64,000 bases of DNA from Nitrospirota bacterium. Its GTDB lineage: Bacteria > Nitrospirota > Nitrospiria > Nitrospirales > UBA8639. Position 1 is the stretch's first letter, and every line of letters begins with the position of its first letter. Under the pieces are notes generated by a model, which saw nothing but the letters and a program-made list of their open reading frames with translations, was not told the origin of the DNA and did no database searches. Both the position numbers and the translations under genes were made by a program. Shown here in pieces: positions 8,270 through 16,799 of the stretch. The stretch is from the NCBI GenBank assembly GCA_003695915.1, contig RFGF01000018.1, positions 1 to 64,000 on the forward strand, written 5' to 3'.

Positions 8270-8477
8270 AGCTCTCTCCCCATCTCATCCGCGGCAGCGC
8301 ACTTTAAAGACGAATATCAAAGTTCACTCAACCGAAGAAAACTCACGAGGAATATCACCTAACATTTCGGTTGCCGCAAAGATCGACTTAACGAAGAATA
8401 ACCCGATTAGAGAGATCACGCGCGCTTTGGAGCACGTGGCCTTTCCGCTGGATCTTTACACCAACCAATCTCTCGAA
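8270..8477. other. intergenic region, no feature seen
   Basis: I find no convincing gene or RNA between cutA and the upstream lipoprotein gene. Longer frames crossing it are readthrough of the opposite strand. Confidence 0.4.
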
Positions 8478-9236
8478 TCAGCGACGAACGAGAAAACGCC
8501 GAGGATTACTTTCCGCCAAGTGCACAAGATCTGCGATCGCTGGCTTCAATGCTTCTTGGAGTGCAACCGGATAACTCAGCACGGCATCTTCCAAGTTGTA
8601 ATAGGGGCTATCCCACTTCTTCCCCTCGAATTCCATGGACATCGCCCATAAGATCCTTGACGGATCATCGACAGGCGTGAGCATGACATCCATTTCCACC
8701 ATTGTCGTGGTATTTCCCATAGGGGCCCCGACAATCCAGAACACCACACCCAAAGGCCCGAGCAAATAGGTCCATAACTCTCGCCGCCATTCGGTCGATT
8801 TTAATCGCCCTCGAAGCGCCAAATCTCCTAAAGCAGGATCGGGGTGTTGCACAAACTCTACGGCGGAGAACAGCCCTGCCGCACGAAGCTCTGCGGCCAT
8901 AGCTTTCGCAAAATCAACAGGCGGGTGAAATGTGATTTGATCCACGGGTTCGGGCTGAGAGATAGCCTCAGGGCGGTCATAGCGCGTTACTCCATACGGG
9001 ACAAATGGAATTGCAGCCTTCCAATACTCTTCCTGCACCACAGCGCCACGAATATCTTCAAACGGCAATACCAAAACCCGAACCGGAAGTGGGCGTGCGG
9101 CTTTAATTCCAACAAAGGCACCCGATGGGGGCGGAGGATACTCCCAATTCCGATTCCCCAAGCACGAGGTGAGGATCACACTCAGGCCTCCGACAATACA
9201 CCAGAGCCCTACCCATCTTTTGATCCATTGATTCAT
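8478..9236 (-). CDS. putative lipoprotein of unknown function
   Basis: The 252-residue product starts with a lipoprotein signal peptide; the lipobox is LTSC with Cys near residue 25. A segment RVLVLPFEDIRG follows, like the N-terminal strand of periplasmic lipoproteins that share a flavodoxin-like beta-alpha fold, then an alpha-helical FAKAMAAELRAAGLFSAVEF region. A hydrophobic stretch (about 150-170, LLGPLGVVFWIVGAPMG) may be a second membrane contact. AAGGAG lies 8 bases before the ATG. I recognise no specific family. Confidence 0.75.
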   Translation of the reverse strand: MNQWIKRWVGLWCIVGGLSVILTSCLGNRNWEYPPPPSGAFVGIKAARPLPVRVLVLPFEDIRGAVVQEEYWKAAIPFVPYGVTRYDRPEAISQPEPVDQITFHPPVDFAKAMAAELRAAGLFSAVEFVQHPDPALGDLALRGRLKSTEWRRELWTYLLGPLGVVFWIVGAPMGNTTTMVEMDVMLTPVDDPSRILWAMSMEFEGKKWDSPYYNLEDAVLSYPVALQEALKPAIADLVHLAESNPRRFLVRR

Positions 9237-9366
9237 GCCCTTGCTCCTTTGCTATGGAGGTTGGTTCTTATGGCACGTGCGCAATGCTTATGGACTAAGC
9301 TTGCTGCTTGACAGGTGAACACCATGATGCACACTACCCCTCACCTGTTATGGGGGTTACATGAGC

Positions 9367-9987
9367 TTAAGGAACCAAGCCTCCCATCTCAATCAAGGCT
9401 TTTTGAAATGCTTCGTAAGAACGCACTACGGGAAATTGGGGAAATTCGCGCTCGATGGCCTCAGGAGGACGAAAGAGAATTCCCGCATCGGCTTCTTGCA
9501 ACATAGAAATGTCGTTATAAGAATCACCGGCCGCCAGCACACGAAAGCCCAACCCCTTGAACGCCAGCACGGCTTGCCGTTTTTGATCGCGCTGACGAAG
9601 ACAATACTTCATGATTTGCCCATCTGGACTGATCTCCAAGGTGTGACAAAAAATCGTAGGATATTCAAGTTGTTTCATCAAAGGCCAGACGAATTCATAA
9701 TACGTATCCGATAAAACTACTACCTGCGAGCGCATACGAAGCCATCGCAAAAACTCCACCGCACCCTCGAGAGGACTGAGATCACCGACGACTTTTTGGA
9801 GATCCCCGATAGTCACCCCATGCTGTTTGAGCACCTCCAACCGCCGAGACATTAACTCGTCATAATCCGGAATATCCCGTGTTGTGAGACGAAGTTCGGA
9901 AATTCCTGTCCGATCGGCTAAAGCAAGCCAAATTTCCGGCACCAAAACGCCTTCCATATCCAAACACGTAAGCGTTGGCTGAGCCAT
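9367..9987 (-). CDS. thrH: phosphoserine phosphatase / homoserine phosphotransferase ThrH
   Basis: A 206-residue HAD-superfamily enzyme of the ThrH type, which dephosphorylates phosphoserine and can transfer the phosphate to homoserine. HAD motif I reads CLDMEGVLVPEIW (residues 8-20); the Glu-Gly variant DMEG is typical of ThrH rather than SerB. Motif II is VVVLSDTYYEFV, and the motif III/IV region is AAGDSYNDISMLQEAD near residue 155. Length matches the family. GGAGG precedes the ATG. A Fur-box-like sequence and a possible promoter lie 55-95 bases upstream. Confidence 0.9.
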   Translation of the reverse strand: MAQPTLTCLDMEGVLVPEIWLALADRTGISELRLTTRDIPDYDELMSRRLEVLKQHGVTIGDLQKVVGDLSPLEGAVEFLRWLRMRSQVVVLSDTYYEFVWPLMKQLEYPTIFCHTLEISPDGQIMKYCLRQRDQKRQAVLAFKGLGFRVLAAGDSYNDISMLQEADAGILFRPPEAIEREFPQFPVVRSYEAFQKALIEMGGLVP

Positions 9988-10040
9988 AAAAACCTCCCTG
10001 ACAAAACCTCGGGGCGCGAGAAAGAAGAAATACGTGCCCC

Positions 10041-10080
10041 ATCTTAATAAAAATTTCGGCGCAGGACAATCATTATCATT
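10041..10080 (-). promoter_or_regulatory. candidate promoter with Fur-box-like operator upstream of thrH
   Basis: On the minus strand TTGTCC (10069-10064), 17 bases and TAAGAT (10046-10041) form a plausible promoter about 55 bases before thrH. AATGATAATGATT (10080-10068) overlaps its -35 and matches much of the Fur consensus GATAATGATAATCATTATC. Iron-dependent control of thrH would be unexpected, so this needs testing. Confidence 0.3.
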
Positions 10081-10252
10081 GCAAGCATGGAAGAAATGGC
10101 GAATACCTGAAATTTAGCTCGTGATCATACGCGCTCGATGCGAGCCAAAGGTTCCTTGTTCAAGATGGCTGAAAGGATCGGTCACAGCTAAAGGGAATGC
10201 CCTGCTCCAAACAAGATTGCGAGCCGCGCATTCACGCGCGTCGTTTGACAAG

Positions 10253-10921
10253 TCAGACAAAAAGCGTCGTGAGATCGATGGGACGAGCACAATAACAATC
10301 GGGGCACAGCGCATGAATTTTTTCGAGATTGCCGTAGCCATACAGCACAGCACACGATTTGATCTTAGCGGCCTGAGCCGCACGAATATCGGTGGTGCTG
10401 TCACCGATCATCACCGCTCGTTCACCGGACACCCGACAGGTCGACAAGACACGCCAGATCATACTGGGTTCCGGCTTCAAATCAGCGCGGTCTTCTGGAC
10501 TCTCGATGGCCGTAAACCAGTTCACAATGCCAAGCCCTTCCAAAATGCGCATGGTATACTCTCGTGATTTATTCGTTACGATCGCTTTGCGTTTCGCCTT
10601 GAAGTGCTGCAACGCCTCCCACATTCCTGGATACAAGCGTGTCGTATCCAAACAATGCGTCAAGTAATGTCCGCGAAACACATGGAGAGCCTGTTCATAC
10701 TGCTCGAGGTTTTCCTCTCCCACCGAGAGCCGAAGTAAACGCTTCACCCCATCGCCCACAAAGCTAAAGATTTCATCTCGCGACCGCGTTGGCAATCCTA
10801 ACTCATGCAGGGTCAAATTGACGGCGGTGGCGATATCCTGTTTGGAATCGATCAATGTTCCATCCAAGTCAAAAAGCAGAGCATCCACCTCCAGAACGCT
10901 AGGACCATATTTCTTTGTCAT
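10253..10921 (-). CDS. gph: HAD hydrolase, phosphoglycolate phosphatase type
   Basis: A 222-residue HAD subfamily IA phosphatase. Motif I is LLFDLDGTLIDSKQDI (residues 15-30); motif II Thr is in AIVTNKSREYT; motif III Lys is in ADLKPEP; motif IV is VMIGDSTTDIRAAQAA (about 170-185). The cap helices and length match Gph, which removes 2-phosphoglycolate, the product of RuBisCO side reactions or DNA repair. Substrate is not certain from sequence. The start ATG overlaps the stop of the upstream gene as ATGA, so the two are translationally coupled. Confidence 0.8.
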   Translation of the reverse strand: MTKKYGPSVLEVDALLFDLDGTLIDSKQDIATAVNLTLHELGLPTRSRDEIFSFVGDGVKRLLRLSVGEENLEQYEQALHVFRGHYLTHCLDTTRLYPGMWEALQHFKAKRKAIVTNKSREYTMRILEGLGIVNWFTAIESPEDRADLKPEPSMIWRVLSTCRVSGERAVMIGDSTTDIRAAQAAKIKSCAVLYGYGNLEKIHALCPDCYCARPIDLTTLFV

Positions 10922-11484
10922 CGGACGGACTCCAATGCCTGTTGCAGTCGTTTGAGTTGGACGCGTCTGGATTCATCTGTCTCTTGCCATGCTAACAATC
11001 GTACATAGTCAATGAGCCGTTGGAGTCCGACGTGGGGGGGGAGCTGAGGGCCGACGATCCGCCATCGATCATCGACGGCTTTGATGTGAAAACGTCGCTC
11101 TTCAACTCGTACTTCCGGCCAAAACGTCGCCGTTTCAATGTGCAGGGATCCCACGACGTGAAACACGACCGGAATGAGCGCTTCCTGACTGTTCAAAACC
11201 TCCCACTGACGACTATCGCGAATGACTTCGTATCTCGAAATCACCGTGAGTCGTCCCCATGACGGCTCTCCGTCCCATGCCACATACGGCCTAAGCACTT
11301 GCGCCGTCGCCGCTTTCAGACGAGCACCGCGGCGATCCAACGAAAGGTATTTCTCAATCACATCTGCTGGATCTTTGGTCAAATCTCCCGTAAACGGCCA
11401 CCCTATTCCCGGTCCTGCCAGGACAGACACGAGCCATCCCCCTGCAACGGCCAGGGAGACTGTCTTCACCCATTGGGCCGACAT
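10918..11484 (-). CDS. uncharacterised secreted or membrane-anchored protein
   Basis: An 188-residue protein with an N-terminal hydrophobic segment (about residues 8-30) that looks like a signal peptide or anchor. Mature-region features are a run of polar beta strands (PSWGRLTVISRYEVIRDSR), FHIKAVDDRWRIVGPQLPPH, and a C-terminal amphipathic helix (DESRRVQLKRLQQALESVR). It resembles NTF2-like or DUF4440-like periplasmic domains in general pattern only. It overlaps gph by 4 bases. I cannot assign a function. Confidence 0.7.
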   Translation of the reverse strand: MSAQWVKTVSLAVAGGWLVSVLAGPGIGWPFTGDLTKDPADVIEKYLSLDRRGARLKAATAQVLRPYVAWDGEPSWGRLTVISRYEVIRDSRQWEVLNSQEALIPVVFHVVGSLHIETATFWPEVRVEERRFHIKAVDDRWRIVGPQLPPHVGLQRLIDYVRLLAWQETDESRRVQLKRLQQALESVR

Positions 11485-11535
11485 TCTGCTTTTACCACAC
11501 TAACAACGCCAATCCTTGTGCTCGTGAAGGAAGGG

Positions 11536-12009
11536 TTAGCCTTTGAGAAGAATAACGAGGATAATACCCAAGAGGAGCCAAAGAGGGATGGAAAGCATCA
11601 GGCCCCAGGCCAAACCCTGTGCCGTTTTCAATCGTCCTTTGAGAGACCGTTTCTCCACAGCTTTTTCAATGCGAATTTTGACATCTTCGAGATGAAACGG
11701 TTTGGTGATATAGTCGTCGGCTCCCCGACTGATTGACTCGACCGCTGTTCCGATGGACGGATGTCCAGTAATCATCAAAAAAATGACATCGTCATTAACT
11801 TCCCGAATCCGCTTCAACAATTCCATGCCATCCACATTGGGCATAATCAAGTCCGCCAAAATGATGTCAAAGTCTCCTTTGCGGTACTTGTTCAACGCAT
11901 CTTCCCCGTTTTCCGCCGTCGTCACCTCGTAACCTAAAGAGACGAGATACTCCGCAAGCGCGTCGCGAACCCCTTGATCATCGTCAACGACTAAGATTCG
12001 CTCTGGCAT
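11536..12009 (-). CDS. receiver-domain protein with C-terminal membrane helix
   Basis: A 157-residue response-regulator receiver (residues about 4-120). The acidic pocket is VVDDD, the phosphoacceptor Asp is in ADLIMPNVDG, the switch Thr in LMITGHPS and the Lys in YITKPFH. Instead of a DNA-binding or enzymatic output, the C-terminus ends in a short linker and a transmembrane helix (LMLSIPLWLLLGIILVILLKG, 135-157, shown minus ends). It is probably held at the inner membrane. The ATG at 12009 is preferred over an upstream in-frame TTG. No histidine kinase is adjacent. Confidence 0.8.
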   Translation of the reverse strand: MPERILVVDDDQGVRDALAEYLVSLGYEVTTAENGEDALNKYRKGDFDIILADLIMPNVDGMELLKRIREVNDDVIFLMITGHPSIGTAVESISRGADDYITKPFHLEDVKIRIEKAVEKRSLKGRLKTAQGLAWGLMLSIPLWLLLGIILVILLKG

Positions 12010-12199
12010 GATCTGCAATCCTCTCTTGCATAAATGGGGGAAGGCGCTTCAGAGCCATTTCGAACCCGAACGGATTCCTTGCTCAAAAGTCCGGGTATTC
12101 TCTACCCGTTCGATCGTCCTCTTCCATTATCCCTATCCAAAGCGATCGATTCCTGATGCTACCTGTTTGTCTTGGCCAGATCGAGAGAAAAGACAAACT

Positions 12200-12901
12200 C
12201 TAAAACGTGGGGGCGTCCACAACGACAACATCATCCGGCACGGCCAAGGTAAACACTTCGGCGGAAAGACCGCGATTGACCGCTATGTTCGTAAAACGGA
12301 ATGTCGAGATGTTCCCGCTCGCCTCGTGAAGAATCAGTTGCCGAATCAACCAGGTTTGCGGATCAACGCCCACCACAATTTTGGTCACCGTAGCATGTTC
12401 TCGCTCGTGCGGCTTTGGAATTAGCGTGAGCCAGATAAGATCATCTCGCTGAGCAAGATCCGGAGCAGGAGGGACAACATCGAATTGTTCGGCTAATTTT
12501 CCCACACCCTGAAGGAGCGCAACCGGCGCCTTCGATGCGGTCAAATTGGTCACTTTTCCCTTGACCACTTGTTGATGTTGGGGGACATACATCGACCAGG
12601 CGTCTCCTTCAACGAGAATTTGCTCGACAGTGGGCTCTACATATTCCCATCGCAAACGGCCGGGTTTTTGCAGATAGACCCGCCCGGATGACGTGAGCGT
12701 GGTCGTAAATCCTGCGATCCGTGTTTCCTGAACGAAGTCGGCTTGCAAATCGTGAATTTTGGCATACGCGGCATCGATTCGATGCAACGTCGCTAACGCG
12801 TTTTCTGAAGTCAAGTCTTTGGACTGTGCATTTAATCCCATTCCTGTGGTTCCCCACAGCACAAGAAATCCACATATGATGGCCCGCCCTTCTCGGCGCA
12901 T
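12200..12901 (-). CDS. lolA: outer-membrane lipoprotein carrier protein LolA
   Basis: A periplasmic chaperone that carries lipoproteins from the LolCDE complex to the outer membrane. The 233-residue product has a signal peptide (about residues 1-26), then the LolA domain with FVQETRIAGFTTTLTSSGRV and YLQKPGRLRWEYVEP, followed by a second half with LTLIPK and the final beta strands. I chose the ATG at 12901, which overlaps the ftsK stop by one base (TAATG), instead of a start 12 bases upstream. Coupling to ftsK is common in bacteria. Confidence 0.85.
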   Translation of the reverse strand: MRREGRAIICGFLVLWGTTGMGLNAQSKDLTSENALATLHRIDAAYAKIHDLQADFVQETRIAGFTTTLTSSGRVYLQKPGRLRWEYVEPTVEQILVEGDAWSMYVPQHQQVVKGKVTNLTASKAPVALLQGVGKLAEQFDVVPPAPDLAQRDDLIWLTLIPKPHEREHATVTKIVVGVDPQTWLIRQLILHEASGNISTFRFTNIAVNRGLSAEVFTLAVPDDVVVVDAPTF

Positions 12902-15327
12902 TATGCTGACCATTCGCCCACTGCCTCCCGGCGAACCAGCACCTCGCGACGTCCATCTCGTGCTGGCGCACTCACTAACCCTTCTTCTTCCATTTGTTCG
13001 ATCAGGCGTGCCGCTCGGGGATATCCAACTCGTAAACGTCGTTGGAGAAACGAAGCAGAGGCTTGGCCGGTGCTGATGACCAGCTCACGAGCCTGTTCAT
13101 ACACCTCGTCCCGATCCCCATCATCCTGCGCCAGTCCTTGCTCCTCCAGCGCAAGGCTTGCATCATACGTTGGACTGGCTTGCCGCTTGACCCATTCCAC
13201 CACGCGACGCACTTCGTCATCGGAAACATATGGACCATGCAAGCGGGTGATTCGTCCAGATCCTGGTGCCATAAACAACATATCTCCTCGCCCAAGCAGC
13301 GTTTCCGCGCCGTTGGCGTCTAAAATCGTGCGGGAATCGATTTTCGAGGAGACTTGATAGGCGATGCGAGCCGGGAAATTGGCCTTAATCAACCCGGTCA
13401 CGACATCGACTGAGGGGCGCTGTGTCGCTAAGACAAGATGAATGCCCGACGCCCGTGCCATTTGCGCCAATCGAGCGATTCGATCCTCGACTTCCTTGGG
13501 CGCAACCATCATCAGATCAGCAAATTCATCAATGATCACGACAATATACGGAAGAGGGCTTCCCAAAGAATTCCTCTCCCCATCACCAGGAACGGACTCG
13601 TTGACCGTGTGCTGCGTTTCCGTTGTAGAGCCATGAACTGAGGAACCGATCGACCCGTTCTGGTCAACTCCTCCCACGGTTCTCTCGACTATCCTCCGAT
13701 TATAGGCGTCGATGTTTCGCACGCCGTGCTCGGCTAACAACCGGTACCGCCGCTCCATTTCTTGAACTACCCAGCCCAGTCCGCGAGTCGCCGATTTGGG
13801 ATCGGTAATCACTGGGCGAAGCAAGTGCGGGATCCCATCGTACACTTGAAGCTCCAAGACCTTGGGATCGATCAATAACAGCTTCACTTCATCGGGGTGA
13901 GCCGAAAAAAGAATATTTAACAGAATGCAGTTGAGACCGACGCTCTTGCCGGAGCCCGTCGCCCCTGCCACGAGCAGATGGGGCATCGTGCGCAGATCAA
14001 CAATGACCGGCCGTCCCAAAATATCTTGACCCAAGGCCAAGGACAATTTCGATCGTGAGCGCCTAAAAGCCTCACAGGTCAACATCTCTTTGAGCGACAC
14101 CGTTTCCCGAACTGGATTCGGTACTTCGATGCCGACGGTGGATTTTTTCGGCAAGGGCGCCACGACGCGCACCCGATGGGCTTTGAGCGCCATCGCCAAG
14201 TCATCCGCCAGACTCACGATTCGCGCCACCTTAATCCCTGGCCCCGGCGCAAATTCATACATGGTAATGACTGGGCCCGGATGGATTTCAGTAACCTTTC
14301 CCTCAATACCAAAGTTTCGAAGCGTCTGCATCAACACCTGCGATTGCATTTCCAGATGTTGATCAGACTGGCGAGCGCTATCGGCCTTTCGACTGTCCAG
14401 CAAATCTTCGGGAGAAGGCAATCGGTAGTGCTCCGAAACCGTCTCCCGTGCACTTCCTGCAAACGGGTCATCGAGCATGGGCTCACCATGCCCTTCCATC
14501 GGATCATTTTCCTGATCGATGCGGTGGGCGTCCTTTGGCGCCCGTGACTTTTCGGTCGGCAAAGATCCCACACTCCCTCTCAAAGGAGATGCCCGATTAA
14601 TTTTCACCGGTTTGTTGGGCCTGACAGGCTGAGGATGGTGGATCAGGCTTTCCATCGCCCTTGCATACGACAACATTTTTCGTCCCAGGGTGCGACAGCC
14701 CTGCCATAAAAGCCCTAAACTTGAAAGGCCTGCAGAGACGCCGGCAGGCATGACCATTACCAAAGAAACGGCAAATCCTGCGACGAGCACGACCAAGCTC
14801 CCCACGCCTGCCATCTGATGCACGAGCGTCGAAGCGATCCAATGACCGAGGATCCCTCCCGCCAACATATTCGACGTGACAGCAGAGGTATTCCACGTCG
14901 GAACTCCTGGAAGAAAAAATTCCAACAATCCGCTCAATGACAAGACGATCAACACCATCCCCGCTACTTCCCGTACCGTTACCGAAATATGTTGACGCCA
15001 GATCGCCCGAGCTCCCCACCCTGCTAACGCGAAGGGAAGCACATACGCCGTGGCCCCCAATAACCAGAACAAGCGGGAAGCCACGATAGCTCCCATGCGA
15101 CCAACAAGGTTGCGAGGCGGCATCGCGACAGAGTCCATGGCCATTGCATGTGCTCCATTCCTTGCCGCGATCCATTGCGCATCATCTCGAGAATAAGACC
15201 CTAAGCTCAAAATCAGCAAAATACCTAAAGCGATCGAGAGGATGCCCATGACGGAAGCGGTCAGGGCACACGCCTGCTTTGGACGACGAGCGCCTTTTTC
15301 TTTTTGCACACTAGGGTAGATACTCAT
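12901..15327 (-). CDS. ftsK: DNA translocase FtsK
   Basis: An 808-residue FtsK/SpoIIIE translocase that pumps chromosome ends through the division septum and activates XerCD at dif. Four or five N-terminal transmembrane helices (about 25-190) are followed by a short linker and the ATPase motor: Walker A GATGSGKS near residue 457, Walker B VVIIDEFADLM near 595, and LVLATQRPSVDVVTG. The winged-helix gamma domain lies near 740-800. The motor has an unusual polar insert of about 40 residues just before Walker B (about 546-587). The linker is short compared with E. coli FtsK. Confidence 0.95.
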   Translation of the reverse strand: MSIYPSVQKEKGARRPKQACALTASVMGILSIALGILLILSLGSYSRDDAQWIAARNGAHAMAMDSVAMPPRNLVGRMGAIVASRLFWLLGATAYVLPFALAGWGARAIWRQHISVTVREVAGMVLIVLSLSGLLEFFLPGVPTWNTSAVTSNMLAGGILGHWIASTLVHQMAGVGSLVVLVAGFAVSLVMVMPAGVSAGLSSLGLLWQGCRTLGRKMLSYARAMESLIHHPQPVRPNKPVKINRASPLRGSVGSLPTEKSRAPKDAHRIDQENDPMEGHGEPMLDDPFAGSARETVSEHYRLPSPEDLLDSRKADSARQSDQHLEMQSQVLMQTLRNFGIEGKVTEIHPGPVITMYEFAPGPGIKVARIVSLADDLAMALKAHRVRVVAPLPKKSTVGIEVPNPVRETVSLKEMLTCEAFRRSRSKLSLALGQDILGRPVIVDLRTMPHLLVAGATGSGKSVGLNCILLNILFSAHPDEVKLLLIDPKVLELQVYDGIPHLLRPVITDPKSATRGLGWVVQEMERRYRLLAEHGVRNIDAYNRRIVERTVGGVDQNGSIGSSVHGSTTETQHTVNESVPGDGERNSLGSPLPYIVVIIDEFADLMMVAPKEVEDRIARLAQMARASGIHLVLATQRPSVDVVTGLIKANFPARIAYQVSSKIDSRTILDANGAETLLGRGDMLFMAPGSGRITRLHGPYVSDDEVRRVVEWVKRQASPTYDASLALEEQGLAQDDGDRDEVYEQARELVISTGQASASFLQRRLRVGYPRAARLIEQMEEEGLVSAPARDGRREVLVRREAVGEWSA

Positions 15328-15481
15328 ACGCAGGGAATCCTAACATGGGGGGAATCCTATATCAAACAACACGACTAAATAGATGTCGTACATCGACTCG
15401 CTACAGTCGAAGCGTGCAAACGTCAATCGCGCTCAAAATGTTTCAATACGTTTCACGGTTTTTCCAAAAAGCGCACGGCGT

Positions 15482-16375
15482 TCAAGCCCGTAATCCGTTA
15501 GCCGAATCCCTCAGTTGACGAAAAGCGCGTGCCACGGCAACAAATTCTTCTTGCGACAGCGTCTCTGCCCGCCGCTGTCGAGCGATCCCAGCGGCAGATA
15601 ATGCCGCCTCCACATACCAATTGTCGAATCCGGCGTCACGAAACGCATTGGCCAATGTTTTCCGCCGGTGTTGAAATGCCGCCCGAACCGTTCGAACCAG
15701 CCAAGCGGATCCTTCAGGATCCGTCAGCGTATCCGATCGTGTCACCAATCGCACGACGGCGGACGTCACCTCGGGTTCCGGTGAAAAGCAGGAAGGTGAC
15801 ACCCGAAATCCCCAATGGGGTATGGCGAAATACTGAGCCAAGACGGAAAGCACCCCGTAGTCCTTCGTTCCTGGCCGCGCAACGAGTCGCTGGGCGACTT
15901 CCCGTTGAAGCATGAGAATCATCCGCGTAATATGCGCACGGGCTTCAAAAAACCGAAACAGAAGGGGTGTGGAAATGTTGTAGGGTAAATTGCCGATCAC
16001 CACGACCGGTGTCGCGAGGTGCTCATAATTAAAGCGAAGAGCATCGATCGCGTTGAGCTCTAAATTGCGATACGATGTCAGAGTTGCACGAAGATAAGCG
16101 ACCAGCGCCGTATCGATTTCCAGGGCAATCACCTTTGAGGCGCACCGACAAAGCGCCGCTGTCAGCGCCCCCCGCCCTGCACCAACTTCCAAAACCGTTT
16201 CCGCTGGGTGCACATCTGCGAACGCAACAATTTTTTTCACGATATTGGGATCGGTCAGAAAATGTTGACCTAACCGTTTCTTCGGATGGGGAGCCAACGA
16301 TCGCTCATCGTCTACGAGCGCAGAGGGAATGCCGCCTTTTCTGCTATCCCAACGAAGTTCGTTCTGCGTTTTCAT
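15482..16375 (-). CDS. rsmA: 16S rRNA (adenine1518-N6/adenine1519-N6)-dimethyltransferase
   Basis: RsmA/KsgA dimethylates two adjacent adenines near the 3' end of 16S rRNA during 30S maturation. The product is 297 residues. SAM-binding motif I is VLEVGAGRGALTAAL, GQHFLTDPNI marks the N-terminus, and the adenine-pocket motif is NLPYNIST, with CFSPEPEVTSAVV in the C-terminal part. The start is at 16375 (MKTQNEL), since the longer frame reads back through the upstream gene. It overlaps that gene by 32 bases. Confidence 0.92.
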   Translation of the reverse strand: MKTQNELRWDSRKGGIPSALVDDERSLAPHPKKRLGQHFLTDPNIVKKIVAFADVHPAETVLEVGAGRGALTAALCRCASKVIALEIDTALVAYLRATLTSYRNLELNAIDALRFNYEHLATPVVVIGNLPYNISTPLLFRFFEARAHITRMILMLQREVAQRLVARPGTKDYGVLSVLAQYFAIPHWGFRVSPSCFSPEPEVTSAVVRLVTRSDTLTDPEGSAWLVRTVRAAFQHRRKTLANAFRDAGFDNWYVEAALSAAGIARQRRAETLSQEEFVAVARAFRQLRDSANGLRA

Positions 16376-16688
16376 TACGCGGAGCAGGCGTGCCGAGTTC
16401 CGCAAGCAATTGCCGAAGATGACGACGACACATATCCACATCGTCATTGAATTCGTTGAAAATATCGTCGGGGGCATACGGAGTATCCAACCATTCTCGT
16501 CTCAGCCGGTGTGCCGCTTCGGGTCCCATTTTTTCGGCCACCTCCGTTACCACAAAGTGCTTCCATTTGTGCAGTCGTTCCTTGGCTAAGACGGCATTCA
16601 AGGAGTTCATCGCTGTCCTAGACAATTCTTCCAACACGGACAATTGCTGTTCCACAAACTTGGCTGCCTCTATTGCTCTGTCGGTCAT
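16344..16688 (-). CDS. conserved hypothetical protein
   Basis: A 114-residue soluble, mostly helical and acidic protein starting MTDRAIEAAKFVEQQL, with GGAGGTGAC just before the ATG. No Cys clusters, membrane segments or known motifs are visible apart from single Cys-Arg-Arg (DMCRRHLRQLL). It lies between fmt and rsmA on the same strand and overlaps rsmA by 32 bases, so it is probably co-transcribed. I do not recognise the family. Confidence 0.7.
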   Translation of the reverse strand: MTDRAIEAAKFVEQQLSVLEELSRTAMNSLNAVLAKERLHKWKHFVVTEVAEKMGPEAAHRLRREWLDTPYAPDDIFNEFNDDVDMCRRHLRQLLAELGTPAPRNENAERTSLG

Positions 16689-16799
16689 GTCACCTCCCTC
16701 TTCTCGGCAGATCTCCAGAATCACGAACCCTTGGGATACAGCTATCAAGAATCGTTTATCAACTGCACCTGGACTTTCGGTTCATGACAAGCACAATCT

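Noticed and set aside
8052-8651. 199-codon plus-strand open frame across cutA and the lipoprotein gene
   Set aside because: It is antisense to two supported genes and has no family resemblance.
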